64,000 nt of DNA from Procambarus clarkii (taxonomy: Eukaryota > Arthropoda > Malacostraca > Decapoda > Cambaridae). A program made the position numbers and the translations under genes. The stretch's first letter is position 1, and each line of letters starts with the position of its first letter. Positions 12,837 to 26,600 of the stretch are shown here, one piece after another. The notes below the pieces were generated by a model, which saw only the letters and a program-made list of their open reading frames with translations, was not told where the DNA came from and did not search any database. Where the stretch lies: positions 11,599,984 through 11,663,983 of the forward strand of contig NC_091209.1 of the NCBI RefSeq assembly GCF_040958095.1. Reading direction: 5' to 3'.

Positions 12837-14040
12837 ATATACTGTATATGTGTACAGTATATATATTATACACATACACATAATTATATATACTGTGTGT
12901 GTATATATATATAATTGAGCGTGTGTGTGTGTGTGTGTGTGTGCAAATAAATAAATAAAGATGAAATACAGTATATACAGGCTGCATATATATTGTATAA
13001 CATTTGAATCGACTGTAATTCCTAAAGAAACCTAACCACAACATTGCAACACATGATCAGCATAGCAATGCTGCTACAGATACTGATTTGTTTTGGTCTA
13101 CTTCTCAACCATGGAAGCTAAATATATAAGCTGCATATGCAGGAAGTACACTTTCGTTTTCATGTGACAAAAGGACGAGTCTTGGTACAGTGTTCTGTAC
13201 AAGACCGTTATCCAGTTCACATATGATTAATGCCAACAAGCATTTCCTTGTATGAAAGAATTATTCTATAATTTGTTCTTTCTACTCTGATAACTATATA
13301 AAATGAGTTTTATCTAATAAATAAAAAAAATACTGTAAATTCAACAGACATCAAGATGATCTTGTATTTTTTTAATATCATTACATTCACTTTATTTATA
13401 AAATTAACAATGCATCATAATGCCATTTAAGTCAACAAATGTCTTAAAATGTACTGTACTGTATATATATAGTCTGCTTAGCAGTTACAACCCAAACCTA
13501 CTGTAAAGGCTGAAAATTTTGGATTTTTTTTTCAGTTACTGTATTGTATTTACAAGATGGGCACAAGTCTGACATTACCATCTCCCATTCTCATTAAAGA
13601 AATGTTGAACTTGAAGGTTCATAAATATATAGGTTCTGGATGCAAGGCTATAACTCTAATGAAAGTGTAATCATTAAATAAAGCGGTAAATCTCAAGTTC
13701 AGAATATATATCACTTGAGATAATCCATTAATAGTGCTTCGCAGAAATTTCAGTCTTAACAGTAACTTTTGTTAGTTCATAGCAGTGAGGAGAAAATAAA
13801 ATAATGCATTTTTTTGTTCAACCATAACAACTCGAAAAGTTAAGAGAATTTACAATATAAATAAGTTATTTCACTTAAAATCTACTTTTGGACCTGCTAT
13901 AAAATTAAACCTAATTATAATAAATAGTAATGATAATATTGCATACTTTTTACCTAATACAAACTCTTTGGAGATACATTTGCAGAAGAGTTTGAATACA
14001 GTATACAGCAAGTTATGAAAACTACCACAGAATGAGAACT
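12837..14040. other. TA/TG tracts, then AT-rich region downstream of the epsin gene
   Basis: TG at 12920-12943 and TA tracts at 12838-12912 adjoin the foldback element. From 13000 to 14040 I see no coding frame. Minus-strand polyadenylation hexamers (TTTATT on plus) occur at 13391 and about 14040. Confidence 0.35.
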
Positions 14041-14045
14041 TTTAT
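14037..14045 (-). terminator. Candidate polyadenylation signal of the epsin transcript
   Basis: The plus-strand TTTATT here is AATAAA on the minus strand, about 250 bp beyond the epsin stop codon. It is a motif match only; other AATAAA hexamers lie further downstream. Confidence 0.3.
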
Positions 14046-14295
14046 TAACATATCCCTGGTGTTTCTGAGGTTCCACTCAAACTCAACAGCAGATAAAACC
14101 CTAATAAAGGCAAGGGTGATGAGAAGAAAATGGAGACCCTGTACAAACAAATGTGATATATAAGAATACATCTATGAAACCTATTTACAATTTGAAGATA
14201 AAATATAGAACTGATGATAATAAATCAAGTAAAATAGTTTTGAATATGCATTACAATAACGTTATGAGAACACGGCTATTGAGGCGTCGGTAATA

Positions 14296-14663
14296 TTATA
14301 AAAGGAAGGGATTTTCGTCTTGGGAGGCAGCAGCAGGTGCCATTCCAAACCCAATGGACGGCTGAGGGGAACCCCATGGTCCAGGGGATGACCCAGTGGT
14401 ATGAGCAGGAGCACCAGCATTGGATGGAGGCAAACCCACAATGCCTGTAGATCTTAGCTGATTCATGGAAGGCTTTGGGGCTTGTTGAGCTTGGAAGGGG
14501 TTCGGAGGGCTGGGAGCACTGAATGGATTCACACCTGCAAAAGATGAGGGCGCGAGGCCAGGTGTAGCGAAAGGATTGGTGGTGGTAGTGGTGGTGGTGG
14601 TGTTGAGGTTGTTGTTGATGAAGGAAGAGTTGGAGTTATTCGTGGAGTTCAATGGGGAGGCTC
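14296..14663 (-). CDS. lqf: Epsin terminal coding exon (NPF-rich C-terminus)
   Basis: The exon starts after the acceptor TATCTCCCAAACAG. Its first two bases (GA) complete a Gly codon begun by the G that ends the 34853-35020 exon. It encodes 122 codons including the stop. In order: an Asn/Ser-rich linker, a Thr8 run encoded by an (ACC/ACT) microsatellite, TNPFA, GVNPFSAP, PNPFQAQ, the conserved MNQLR segment also seen in vertebrate epsins, a GPWGSP motif, and ENPFLL before TAA at 14296-14298. The NPF repeats bind EH domains. The Thr/Asn tract is likely length-variable. Recognition as epsin is firm because NPF count, MNQLR and the NPFLL end agree. Confidence 0.93.
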
Positions 14664-17600
14664 CTGTTTGGGAGATACAAGCCACACACAAATCTTTTTA
14701 GATTAATTTAGAACATAATGAAAAGTAATAAAATCCAGATCATGCTTTGACTGACATGATTTTATTGATTTTCATTAGTTACTCAAATTCGTCAAACAAT
14801 AATTAAAAATATTTAAAACCGTATATCAGAATAGAAAATTAGATGTTTAAATTCTTTTTAATAGTTACTTGATCCAGTTATCTCAAAATTGAAATCAATA
14901 TACTGTTCTTATGAAGCTAATGACAAATTTGCACATGAAATCATATAATATTTACCTGCGAGATGAAATGAATTTGCTAGACTTTGTCTGATCTAGATAT
15001 TTACCATACAAAAATGGTAATCCAAATAAAGTACTATAATCAAAATATAAAAAAAAAAAAAAAAATTAGATAATACATGGTAAAACCTCAAATATCAGCA
15101 ACACGCAATGAAAACCTAACTACTGTACAGTATTTTGAAACTATTAGGCAAATATTTTTTGGTCAATGCCGACATTGACCAAACGGATAAGAAAAATAAA
15201 CCTTGTGTAAAGAAAATAACAATGAAGTATTTTTTACTGAACCCTTGAATTGCATGGGTGTAGATAATGCAACATTCTATAACTAGTTGTTCTTTCAACA
15301 CAGCATGAGTTTAAACTGTGTGAATTAAAATCTGAGGTGTTCTTTCAAAATCAAAATTAAAATGAATTCAAGGGTGGTCTGCTGCATGTAAATTGGCATA
15401 ATGTGAATTATTTGTAAAGCTATACAGTATAAATATATAAATGTGCTAAAAACAGAAGAAATACAATACTGTATTTATTTTATGTGAAAATAATAGTGAA
15501 CTGGCTATCAGGACACGACTAAGGGCAGTTTTATTTGCATATTTGCACATGTGTGTATGTATCCTCATCTTGGACTGTATTTATACTAGATGGACTGCTC
15601 TAGTCTTGTATGCTTTGAAGATACATAAACATACTAGAGCAATCCCTCCCTCTAGTATGATTACATTTCAAGGTCAAGATATTAAATAGAGCAAATGACA
15701 CCACACCTACTCTGCTTCCCTCACTTACATAGTAAAACACATTTTCTAAGTTATAATAACAATTACTGTATATCTATACGTATTCATTTCAGTACAATAC
15801 TATATACTCAATTTAAGGTATTTTTGTGTGTGTGTGTGTGCGCGCGCGTTCGTGCAGAATCGAACAATTAGCTCTTGGACCCCACTTTTCTAACCAATCT
15901 CTAACCAATCTATTTTACCTCTATTATGTCTACTACTAATTTTTCTCTCTAACACACGCGTGCACACATACATATCCCCAAGAAGCAACTCATAGCAGCT
16001 GTCTTAACTTCCTGGTACCTATTTGCTGCTAAGCAAACAGGTGCATCAGGGTGAAAGAAACTCTGTCCATTTGTTTCTGCCTCCACCGGGACTCGAACCC
16101 AGGCCCTTAGGACTATGATCCCCGAGCACTGTTCACTCGGCCACGAGGCCCCCAGGTATGTGTTTGTATTTACTTTGTGTATCTGCAAAATCGAACTACT
16201 AGCTCTTGGACCCCGCCTTTCTAACCAATCTATTTTACATCTATTATGTCTACTACATATATTTCTAACACACATACGCAAACACAGGAAGCAACCCGTA
16301 GCAGCTGTCTAACTCCCAGATACCTATTTACTACTAGGTGAGCAGGGACATCAGGGTGAAAAACTCTGGCCATTTGCTTCCACCTCAGCCTGGAATCGCC
16401 ATTAGGACTACAACACCAGCCGCGAGGTGTGCGCGTGCGTGCATAATTACCTAAGTGTAGGGTAATTACACACGCACTTAGGTACTGTAATTATATAAGT
16501 GTGTGTGTGTGTGTGTGAGGGAGATATTGAAATGCAAGTAATAAAATTACTTTGGGAGGCCTAAGGTATGCATCCCTCGCACAAATCAAGGATTTACTGT
16601 ATACAGGGGTAAATGTTAAATCAAAATAAAATTTATGGGAATTATATATTGGGCTAAATGATTGAAGGAAAGTTAAAAGATGTCTTTTTACCATTTCCAG
16701 TTATGCACCTGTTCCAAGGTAAATCCAATTTATTAAACTGGCTCTAAATGTTCCAAAAAGCTTATCATTTAATACTGACTGTAACAAAATCATGAATAAA
16801 AACCATTCTGGAGGAGGCAAACAGTGGCTTCTGTAGCTAGCTGCATTGAGACAGCTCCACACCAATAAGTCACATCAGCCCATGCAAGTTTCTTTAAAGC
16901 TTTTTCGGTTTGATTCCGGCTCATTGCTTGTTCGCAGTTTACCCTGGGTAGTTTTTTACCCAAACGCTACTTTTAGATGCCCATGTTTTGCCCTACCATG
17001 ATACCTGGCTGGTTTGGGTCCCCCAGCCAGTCTGCATGCCAAGGTTTCTTTCTTTCCTAGCTTGCCAAGTTAGAGTTTCTGATGTTCTGTTGGAGGTCTC
17101 GGGTCAGTTAAGTTCAGACAGGGTTGGGTCTGGCCTGGCTTTCCTTTCATTACTAGTGGCAGCTCTACTTTGCCTTGGCCACTGTCTGGTGTTGGAGAGG
17201 CCCTAGATTACCCAACATTGAGCATTTGTGCCGGAGCCTGAACATTGCCTCATCTTTAACATGGTGTTCCTCACAGGCAGTTTTTGGCTCTGATCGTTAT
17301 TCTGGTTCCTCTGGTTCTGTGTTTTGGCACCGCTAGGATCATTGGGTGCGAACTCTGTCTGCACTTCACTAGATTTTGGTTCATCTGTTTCCTCTTTAGG
17401 AATTGATTCTATGGCGCTTTCTACCTCCGTCACATGTGAGTACAGGCCTTGGGTTGGGGATCTTTGACAATCTGTCACTAGGCTACTAATGGTCCCCTCC
17501 TTCGGGTGCACTGTACAAATCACAAATTTGTCAGTGTGGCAGCACTATGACAAATCATCTGACAGCATCTCGATGGTTTATTGTCTGAAGTGCGGGGATG

Positions 17601-20600
17601 GGGTCACTTCTGTCCTTTCCTCTTTGGTGTTGGATTTTCTAAGTAGCTTGTCTTCGGGTTTCTTGAGTTATGATTCTCGGCATGATTCCCATGTGGGGTG
17701 CCCCTTTCTCATTTCCATCCACGATGCCCTTCTGTTGGCTCTGCAAGACATTCAGGCTCCCACAAGATGGACCTCTTCTGTTTGATGTGGCTCTGTTTCC
17801 TGGATTGCAAGGTTTTATACAGTGGTTGTTTTTTGGCTGATCTAGTTGTAATGATTTTCTCTCTTCCCACCAGTTCAGCTGGTGTGCTACTGACAAATTT
17901 TACAGAGCAAAGTTTAATTTTCACCTATTTTATAACTAAGAAAGTTTTCACCCTCATCCCAAGAATTTCAAACACCCCATCCCCTACACATTATTTTTCA
18001 AGGGTAGGCCATTACCCCGAGGGCATAAATGAATCCGGCCCATTGACTAGTTATTCCATGCCCAAGTTTTGTTAGCTCAAGATTTTCGATGAAATATCTT
18101 GGAAACCTGTTCCAATCAGTAGAGATAATGTATATGGTCTCTGTTTTCATTATAACATTTCTGCTCCCTCCACTAAACAAAACTCAAATTTAGCCATTTC
18201 CGAAATAAAAACCATCCACAAAAAAAAGGTAGTAAATTAACTACATTAAATACTACGTTAAGTACATTAACTTTTCCCGAGCACAAACTATACAGTATCT
18301 TCAGGCCCTGCTTTCTGATATTTGTTATTAACACTTGAAAAAACCAGTGTTGAATGTAATGAAACATCATTTTCTGGGTGAGCCCGGAGGCTCCCTGGAA
18401 CTATTGAATTGATATGCGATATATTAGGCACAAGGAGCCTATGGAAACTCCTGTGTGGTTGGGGGCATTCCATGTCTGCCATCGACCGGGGTTAGGCACC
18501 TAGAAAGCTTCCAACCCCAACTCGAAGGGCCAGCCCCCGAAGCTGCCCGAGTCTCATCACCGACTAAACACCACCACAACTCCGAAACCCTCAGACGTTT
18601 CGGAGCCAGGAGTGGGGGTGTTGAAGCAGGGCGAATGCCAACTGGGTAAGGCCCCCCAAGCAAGAGTCCCTATAACCAAACTGGGGCAGCCTTAAGGCAC
18701 CTGAGTGGACAACCAACCTCGTGTGTTGCAGCACCCTAAACAGAGCATGCAACGCAGATGCTGCCTGTACCCGAACCTCAATGTCAATATAATGGGTAAA
18801 TTGGAGCACTAGCAGAGAGCATATCTTGCAAGACTCCAGGTCAAAGGTGTCGTTGACCCAACAGGCAGCATGACGAAGGTAAAAAAGGTGACTGTCACCC
18901 TGAGACAAGGGCACAGAGCAACCTTCAAACTCACACAAGGCGAGCTGGAACTCAGAAGATGCATCCATCAGTCTACTGAGCCCTAACAGGGTTTTCCAGG
19001 GCCCGCAGGCTGACTGCTACGGGAAGCCCAGGCAAGGTGCTTCAAAGCCGGTTAAACCCAAGAACTAACAAAGGGGGATGAGCTAAAACTGAACCCCTGC
19101 GACATGTACAATCACGGGGGCCTAGAGGACGGCCACCAAAATACTGTACCTTAACTGGACCAATAGCCAAACAAGGCAGACCCCCCTCCAGGCAAGGAAA
19201 ATAAAAATAAAAGAAAAATCCTGCAAAAGTATCACGTTACCAGAAGAAACAGAAATACGGCCGCTGCGTTGCTAGGCAAGCTGTGCAGGAACCTGGCCCC
19301 CCACCTTTCCAGCAACAATACCACTTCCTGCCCAAGGTCAAACAAAGGCCATGAAACCCCAGCTGGCCCCTAGGGCAAGGTAAACACCGAGCAGCAAGAA
19401 TCCCTATGCAAGTGGGATCCCGAAGGTACTATGGCAGGTAACCCTAACACCCAAGGGTAGTACTTACAGAGCACTTAAGGAAGGTAGCCTTAAGCACATG
19501 CAGCCCCAGTACACTGAAGTTACACTTGGTCACTGTACCACAAAACAGCAGAGAATACCGCCAAGGCAAAACACTGCCAAGAAATCGAGTTCAGAGTTGA
19601 TGACTGCCCCAGATCGCATCAGCCAACGTATTAGAGGTGTGAGTAGCTAGCGTAATGGGGTCCAGGGCTTCCCCCTCCCCCTCCCAGGAAGGGGAGGGTT
19701 GCACGAACAAGAGGTGCTGCAGCAGTGTATGACATTTCCTTGTTTCCTTGGGTGTTGGGGAAGTTCTGCCTCTCTATTTAGTTTTTGGTAACAATTTTCT
19801 TACCAAGTGGGGTTTGTTTTGTTATGCCTACCTTTCTGGGTGCCTAACCCTGGTCAATGGCAGACATGGAATGCCCCAACCACATGGAGGTTTCCATACG
19901 CCATTGCTCCCATGCCTCTCTGAGGGGGCCAGGTTCTGGCTCGTGGTTCCGGTAGGCTGAACTCCAATTAATTGATGCCCCAGACTAATAAATCGCATAT
20001 CAGTCCAATAGTTCCAGGGAGCTGACGGGGCTCCCCACAGAAAACAAATTTTTAAGGATATCAATACTATATATTGTATCAAGTCTGTATTGTGTATTAA
20101 GTCAATACTGTATTCAAGTCTGACCGAGTGAAACTCTTCTCCCTCAAAATAAAATCTTGCTATACAATGTTTTAATCAATGTAATATAGAATACCATATC
20201 AAAATCATTTTGCATTAATGATAGAAATGCTGGGAGTCATAAAGACATGTTGAACCCCTGACTGCACTGGGCTACGTTGTTGCACTCTCTTTGAAGCACA
20301 AGAAAAGACAAATTCCAGTAGACTGAAAATCCTTTTAATAACTCTCTACCTATCATGGTTTAGCTGTCATGGCCTGGAGAAGTTATATGGACTTAAGCGA
20401 GGTGCCAGAAGGGAATAACGTTCTTCATTTATTTTCATAGTTTCACACCGTATTTACTAAAATATTTTCATGCTCACATCACATGCTGTACTGATGTGTC
20501 AATAGCGGTACAGTACTGTATTCATTATGCATAACTTTCGAAATATAGGCATGTATACCCAATACATGTATATGCATACCTTGTATTTATTCATAAAAAA

Positions 20601-23600
20601 GTAAACCAACAATATATACAGTGTACACACACACACATTCTTTCATGATGGCAAATTCTTTCATGAATTTAATTGGACAGACCTCTTAATAGGCAAGGAA
20701 GAAAATGAGATGTATGCCAAGTTTTGTGAACTATATGATGAATGCACACAAACATACATACCATAACAGAGATGCAGAACCTAAAAACAGGATTGGTTCA
20801 ACAGAAATTGTGTGAGTGCCAGAGAAGAAAAGACAAGGAAATGGGTACAATATAGGCAGAGGCCTAACCCTCAAACATACCAGCATTACAAGCAAGCAAG
20901 AAACAAATACACAGTAGTGAGATGAGAGGCATAAATGGTACGACGTTGAGAAATGTCATTTCTCAACTTAACGTTGAGAAAGGGGTAGCAGACAAATGTA
21001 AAACATTTCCAGGCCTTTTCTATAAATTCATTAGAAGCAAGCTACATGTAAAGGATAAAATCCAGAGATTGAAAATAGGGAAAAGGTTTACTGAGAATGA
21101 AAAAGTAATTTGTGAAATGCTAAATGAACAGTTCCAAAAGTGTGTTTGTACAAAATGAGGATTTCAAAGAGCCAGACTCAATGCCAATTCCAGAGCACAT
21201 CATGGAATACATAGAGGTATCTCAAGACGAAGTCGAAAAATTACTCGAAGGGCTAAGAAGAAATAAAGCAGGTGGACCAGATGGAGTTTCACCCTGGGTG
21301 CTATGAGAATGTGCAACCGACCTGAGCATTCCACTCTAATTAATATTTCAAACATCCTTGTGCATTGAAATCTTAGCAGATACATGAAAAACGCATAGTT
21401 CCAATCTATAAAAATGGTAGCCAAAAAGACCCCTCTAAATTATAGACCCATATCATTAACAAGTGTGGTACTGTAGTCAACACACTAGAAACAATAGTTA
21501 AAGCCAAATGGGTTGAATACCTAGAGAGTAATGACATAATAAGGAATAGACAGTATAGTTTTCAAACAGGAAGAAACTGCGTAAAAAATCTCTTAGTTTT
21601 ATGACAAGAGCCACAGAGATTTTACAGGAAAGAGATGGTTGAGTTGACTTTATCTGGACTTAAAAAAGACTTTTGACAGAGTCCCACACAAGAGGTTGTT
21701 TTGAAAACTGGAACATGCTCGAGGGGTGACAGGGAGACTTCTGACATGAATGAAAATTTTTCTGATAGACATATGAGGGCAATAATCAGAAGCTTAGTAT
21801 CTGACTAGAGGAGTGTTACTAGCAGAGTACCACAGGGTTCAGTTCTTGCACCAGTAATGTTCATCATCTACAGTACATAAACGATCTACCAGAAGGAATA
21901 CAGAATTATATGAGCATGTTTGCAGATGATGCTAAGATACTGGGGAAGATAAAAGGCGCAGACGATTGTCATGCCCTTCAAATTGATCTAGATAAAGTAA
22001 GGGCTTGGAGCGACATATGGCAAATAGAATTAAATGTGAATAAATGCCACGTTATGGAATGTGGAATCGGAGAAAATAGACCACACACAACTTACAAATT
22101 ACTGAATGTGGAAAGGAATTAAAGAACTAATAAAGAACAAGATTCAGGGGTGGATTTGGATAGTAAACTGTCACTAGAGGAACACACACACTACTACGAG
22201 CTGAGGAAAGGCTAAAGGAGCTGAACCTCACATCCCTGGAAAACAGAAGAGTAAGGGGAGACATGATAACCACCTACAAAATTCTCAGGGGAATTGACAG
22301 GGTGGACAAAGACAAACTCTTCAGCACGGGTGGGACACGAACAAGGGGACACAGGTGGAAACTTAGTACCCAGATGAGCCACAGAGACGTTAGAAAGAAT
22401 TTTTTCAGTGTCAGAGTAGTTAATAAATGGAATGCACTAGGAAGTGATGTGGTGGAGGCTGACTCCATACACAGTTTCAAATGTAGGTATGATAGAGCCC
22501 AGTAGGCTCAGGAATCTGTACACCAGTTGATTGACAGTTGAGAGGCGGGACCAAAGAGCCAAAGCTCAACCCCCGCAAGCACAATTAGGTGAGTACAATT
22601 AGGTGAGTACACAGAACATTATGAGAAGAGCGTACAGTATGAGTCACTTTCCAACTTCAGACTTGGTTTTTAATTACATGGATGGTGAAATACTAAAGAA
22701 ACTGTTCATGACTTTTATGAGACCAAAATTGGAATATGCAGCCCAAATTTCAAGAAGTACATTAATAAACTGGAAAAGGTGCAAAGGCATGCTACAAAAT
22801 GGCTTCAAGAACTGAAAACAAGTTACGAGGAGTGGCTAGAAGCATTAAATATGCCAAAACTTGAAGATAGAAGAAAAAAAAAGAGGTAATTTAATTACTT
22901 ACAAAATAATAACAGGAATTGACCAAATTGACAAAGAGGAATTCTTGAAACTAGGAACTTTAAAAACAAGAGGACACAGATTCAAGCTAAGGAAACAAAG
23001 GTGCCAAAAAAAAAGTTAGAAAGTTTTCTTTTGCAAACTGAGTGGTAGACGGATGGAACAAGTTAGGCGAGAATGTGGAGGAGACAAAAACCGTCAGTAG
23101 TTTCAAAGCGTTATATGACGGTGTACTGGGAAGATGGGACACTGAGCATAGCTCTCATCCTGTAATTACACTTGGGTAATTACACATACATACACACACA
23201 CATGGGACACCACGAGCGTAGCTCTCATCCTGCAACTACACTTAGGTAATTACACCTTAATCTTATAATTGCATATAGCACACATTTTGCATGCAAATAT
23301 ATTTGCATGGATATCACCGATTTGCTATTATTAAAAGTTCAATGGTTCCTAGCATGGCACTCTATGCATTCAATCATTGGCTGGTGATATGCCAGACATG
23401 GTAGGGAGACTTAGGGACTCAGGATTTTTCCAAATATGCAAACGATCAACAGGTCTCTAGTGTCAAATGACAGCCCCCTTAGAACAGGTGGAGGTTTTGA
23501 ATAAAATTGGAAACCTAAATCATCTCCAGGCAATTGGAGCATGTGGATCAATCCTTCTCAAGAACAGTAATTGGACCAATGTATGGGTTAATTGTGTTGT

Positions 23601-26600
23601 GCCACTAAAACACGAAACTCTTAAGGGGAAATTATTAGGTAATGAAAGCTATATTTTGGGGGGCAACAAATACTACATGTATCTTCAGTTAAGAGTAGTT
23701 TTGAAAGTTAATATAACTTGGATATGATATTTCATAGAGGCAGCCTTTGTGCTTGGCATATACACAGAAAACTCCCTCTTCCACTCAGAATTTGGGAAGA
23801 TTACATTCACGTAAATGACTGGCAGTTAAAGCGTATCCTCAACCCTGTGTTGGTAAGCTAGAAAACAGTGCGAGAATGACTAACCAGGAAACAAACACTG
23901 GTTAGTAGAGTAAGATGAATTAATGAGAGGAATTGGTATTGCATAATACATGTTAGGTGTGATTTAAGGACAGGCACAGCCAACAGATTGAGGATATACT
24001 GGTACAGGGTGAGTGTAGAGTTGTGTATCATTTAGTGTTACATGTAATTATACATTACTTTTTAATTAAATAGAAAATGACATTGAGTGTTAGTTACCTT
24101 CCTTATATTCCAATTAAAGGTGTGTTCCAGCCATTTGGTAATGTTTGAATATGCTTGGATAGGAGAATATACTGTGACATTGAGTCGAGAATTATTCATC
24201 ATTTAGGTGAAGTGGTGCCCATATTTGGACATTACTCGCCCTTGAAATCTGGCTACTGGGTTGCATCTCAGTGTAGCTCATTGGCCCTGCAACCCAGTGT
24301 AACATATTAGACACGCTACAACAGCAGCATGACACTAGTTTGCAACACCAGGGGGCTATAAGGTCCAACACCAATAGCGACCTTTTCACAGTATAGTACC
24401 ATGCATAAGACTTAAAATGTTCATGATGATACGCAATAGCATTCTCTAGATATCACAAATACTGCAACTTTAACCACATATTAAAAAAAATTAATTACAT
24501 ATCTATATTAAAAAAAAAGATAAGGTATCCCTACAGCAGCTACCTAATCAGGGAAAACATAGTGCGCTTAAGAATTAAAGAGGCATTGTTCTACCATGTA
24601 TTGTGAGTAAACTTTGTCATCATCTTGATTGAAAGAGTATGATATAAAATGGAGAAACTTGTCAGTAATAGAGGAGGTGGATTTTGCTGTGAAATAAAAG
24701 TAATGTTTAAATTTAAGCCAAGGTTGTGTGATGTCTCTGTGTTTACTTAATCTATGGTACTGAAAATATGGATGGGGTCAGTGCAGGCAAGAGCTTAAGA
24801 GAAAGATGTGAAACTTCTGTTTGAGGAAGCAAATGGTTTGCATGAAATCTGATTTATGAAGGTGAAGCAGTTCTTTTAGCAAAGAATATAGAATAGTGTA
24901 CAATAGTTGGATGTTTCATTGATCCGAGAAAAAACTGTTGAAAGTATGACCACCAGACCACACATCAGAAAACGAAGAAATGACAAAGTTTGTCCGTCCT
25001 GAACCATTATCAAGTAAATATGTTCAAAAGTAGTTATGGTGTTGGAGAAAGAAGGCAATTGTGTTCATGAAGAAGTACTAGACATGGCTGAATTAGTTTT
25101 AAGACCTTGGTTGTGGCATTAGCATAAAAAGGAAAGTGTGCAACAGAGCTGAAAGTAAAGCGAGTCTGGGAAGGAAAGTTGTTACTATAGTGCAATGAAA
25201 CCTTACTGTTCTTTCAAAATCAAAATAAATGGGAAAAGATGCAACTGAGGGCTGCATTAAAGTGTGATAGTACCGTATCACACTTAAAGAAGCAAGAGGC
25301 TATTACATAAATATGAAAAATAAGAAATTCCTGCAGTGGAAATGGATTTTCTGAAAAACATGTGCATTATAAAAAGACTAGAAAAGGAATAACAATGTTA
25401 AGTTGTGATGTGAAAAAGCCAGTGAATTGCAAGACTGAGTGCAGCCGAGCTGAAATAATTATGTATAATGAGAGGTTAGTGATGAGAAAGCATTTGAGGA
25501 AAAGAATAGGAGGCTAGGGAAGTTGACAAAATGGGCAGACATTGTGTATGAGGCTGTAGGGATTGAGAACTGTGCATGTCACGTGAAAAGGCCGTGCACT
25601 ATTTATGACAACTCATGAAAGCCATAGTGGCGTGCAACTCTGCTCAAACTAACCGAGTCATACACTACCCCATCTAACCTTAGCTATATTTCAGCAAAAA
25701 TGGTGACCTTCACTACTTTTTATTATTTGATGGCCACAACAATGTTTATTAGTGCAAACTATAGAACATTCTTTAGCACAAATTTGGTAACAAAATCACT
25801 TTAAAAATTTCTGCTTTAAAATGGAAACCACACATTAGCCCCTACTTATCCTTTTCAAAACTACATATCTGATAACAAAGCCAGGCAAAATGTTTGCCTC
25901 GCCAGAATGTTTCCAGTTTTCTGCAGATGTAGCCTACTGAGGGTCCCCCGAGGGCCATATGGGTCATATTTGTGCAGTCGTGAGGGCCACACATGACTAC
26001 TAATTGAAGTCATTTAATTACAATTATTGCATAATATTTGTATTACTTAAACTTAGAAACATACAATGTGCATACAAATGGTTTAGAAGCTAGCCACATT
26101 CATGAATGCAAAGTAATGAAGTAGTTTACCAAAAGAAAAAGCATATGAACAAATTACAGTATCCATCGTGCAGGCCTGTGCTTGCCTGCATGTTTGACAT
26201 GCCTGGTCCACATCATGTCCTATGTCTACTACACGTCATCCACAAGAGCGTTTTCGAGCAGAGCCACAATATCACGTCTTAAAAAGCAGTTGAAAGGGGG
26301 AAGGACCAAGTGCTGTGGATGACATCTGGAGTATGGTGATGCTGGTTTTCAGTAATGCCGTATAGTGTGTAATATTGTATATGTTAAGTAAAAGTGTAAA
26401 CAAAATATATAAACAAGTTTATATATTTTAAGTATTCTCTCTATACTACTACTACTACTAATTTTATTCTGGGTTAAAGCTACCCTTTCTTATGGAAAAT
26501 GGGAAATAGTAAAATAATAATAATGAAAGATCCTGAACAATGAGTTTGTATCCTATCTAAAACCAAAGTTAGGGCCTTCAACAAGATGAACTAGCAAAAT

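Noticed and set aside
24765-24880. Another LINE RT palm fragment
   Set aside because: Only a weak resemblance (MDGVSAGKSL..., EGEAVLLAKN) with several stops; not enough to annotate separately.
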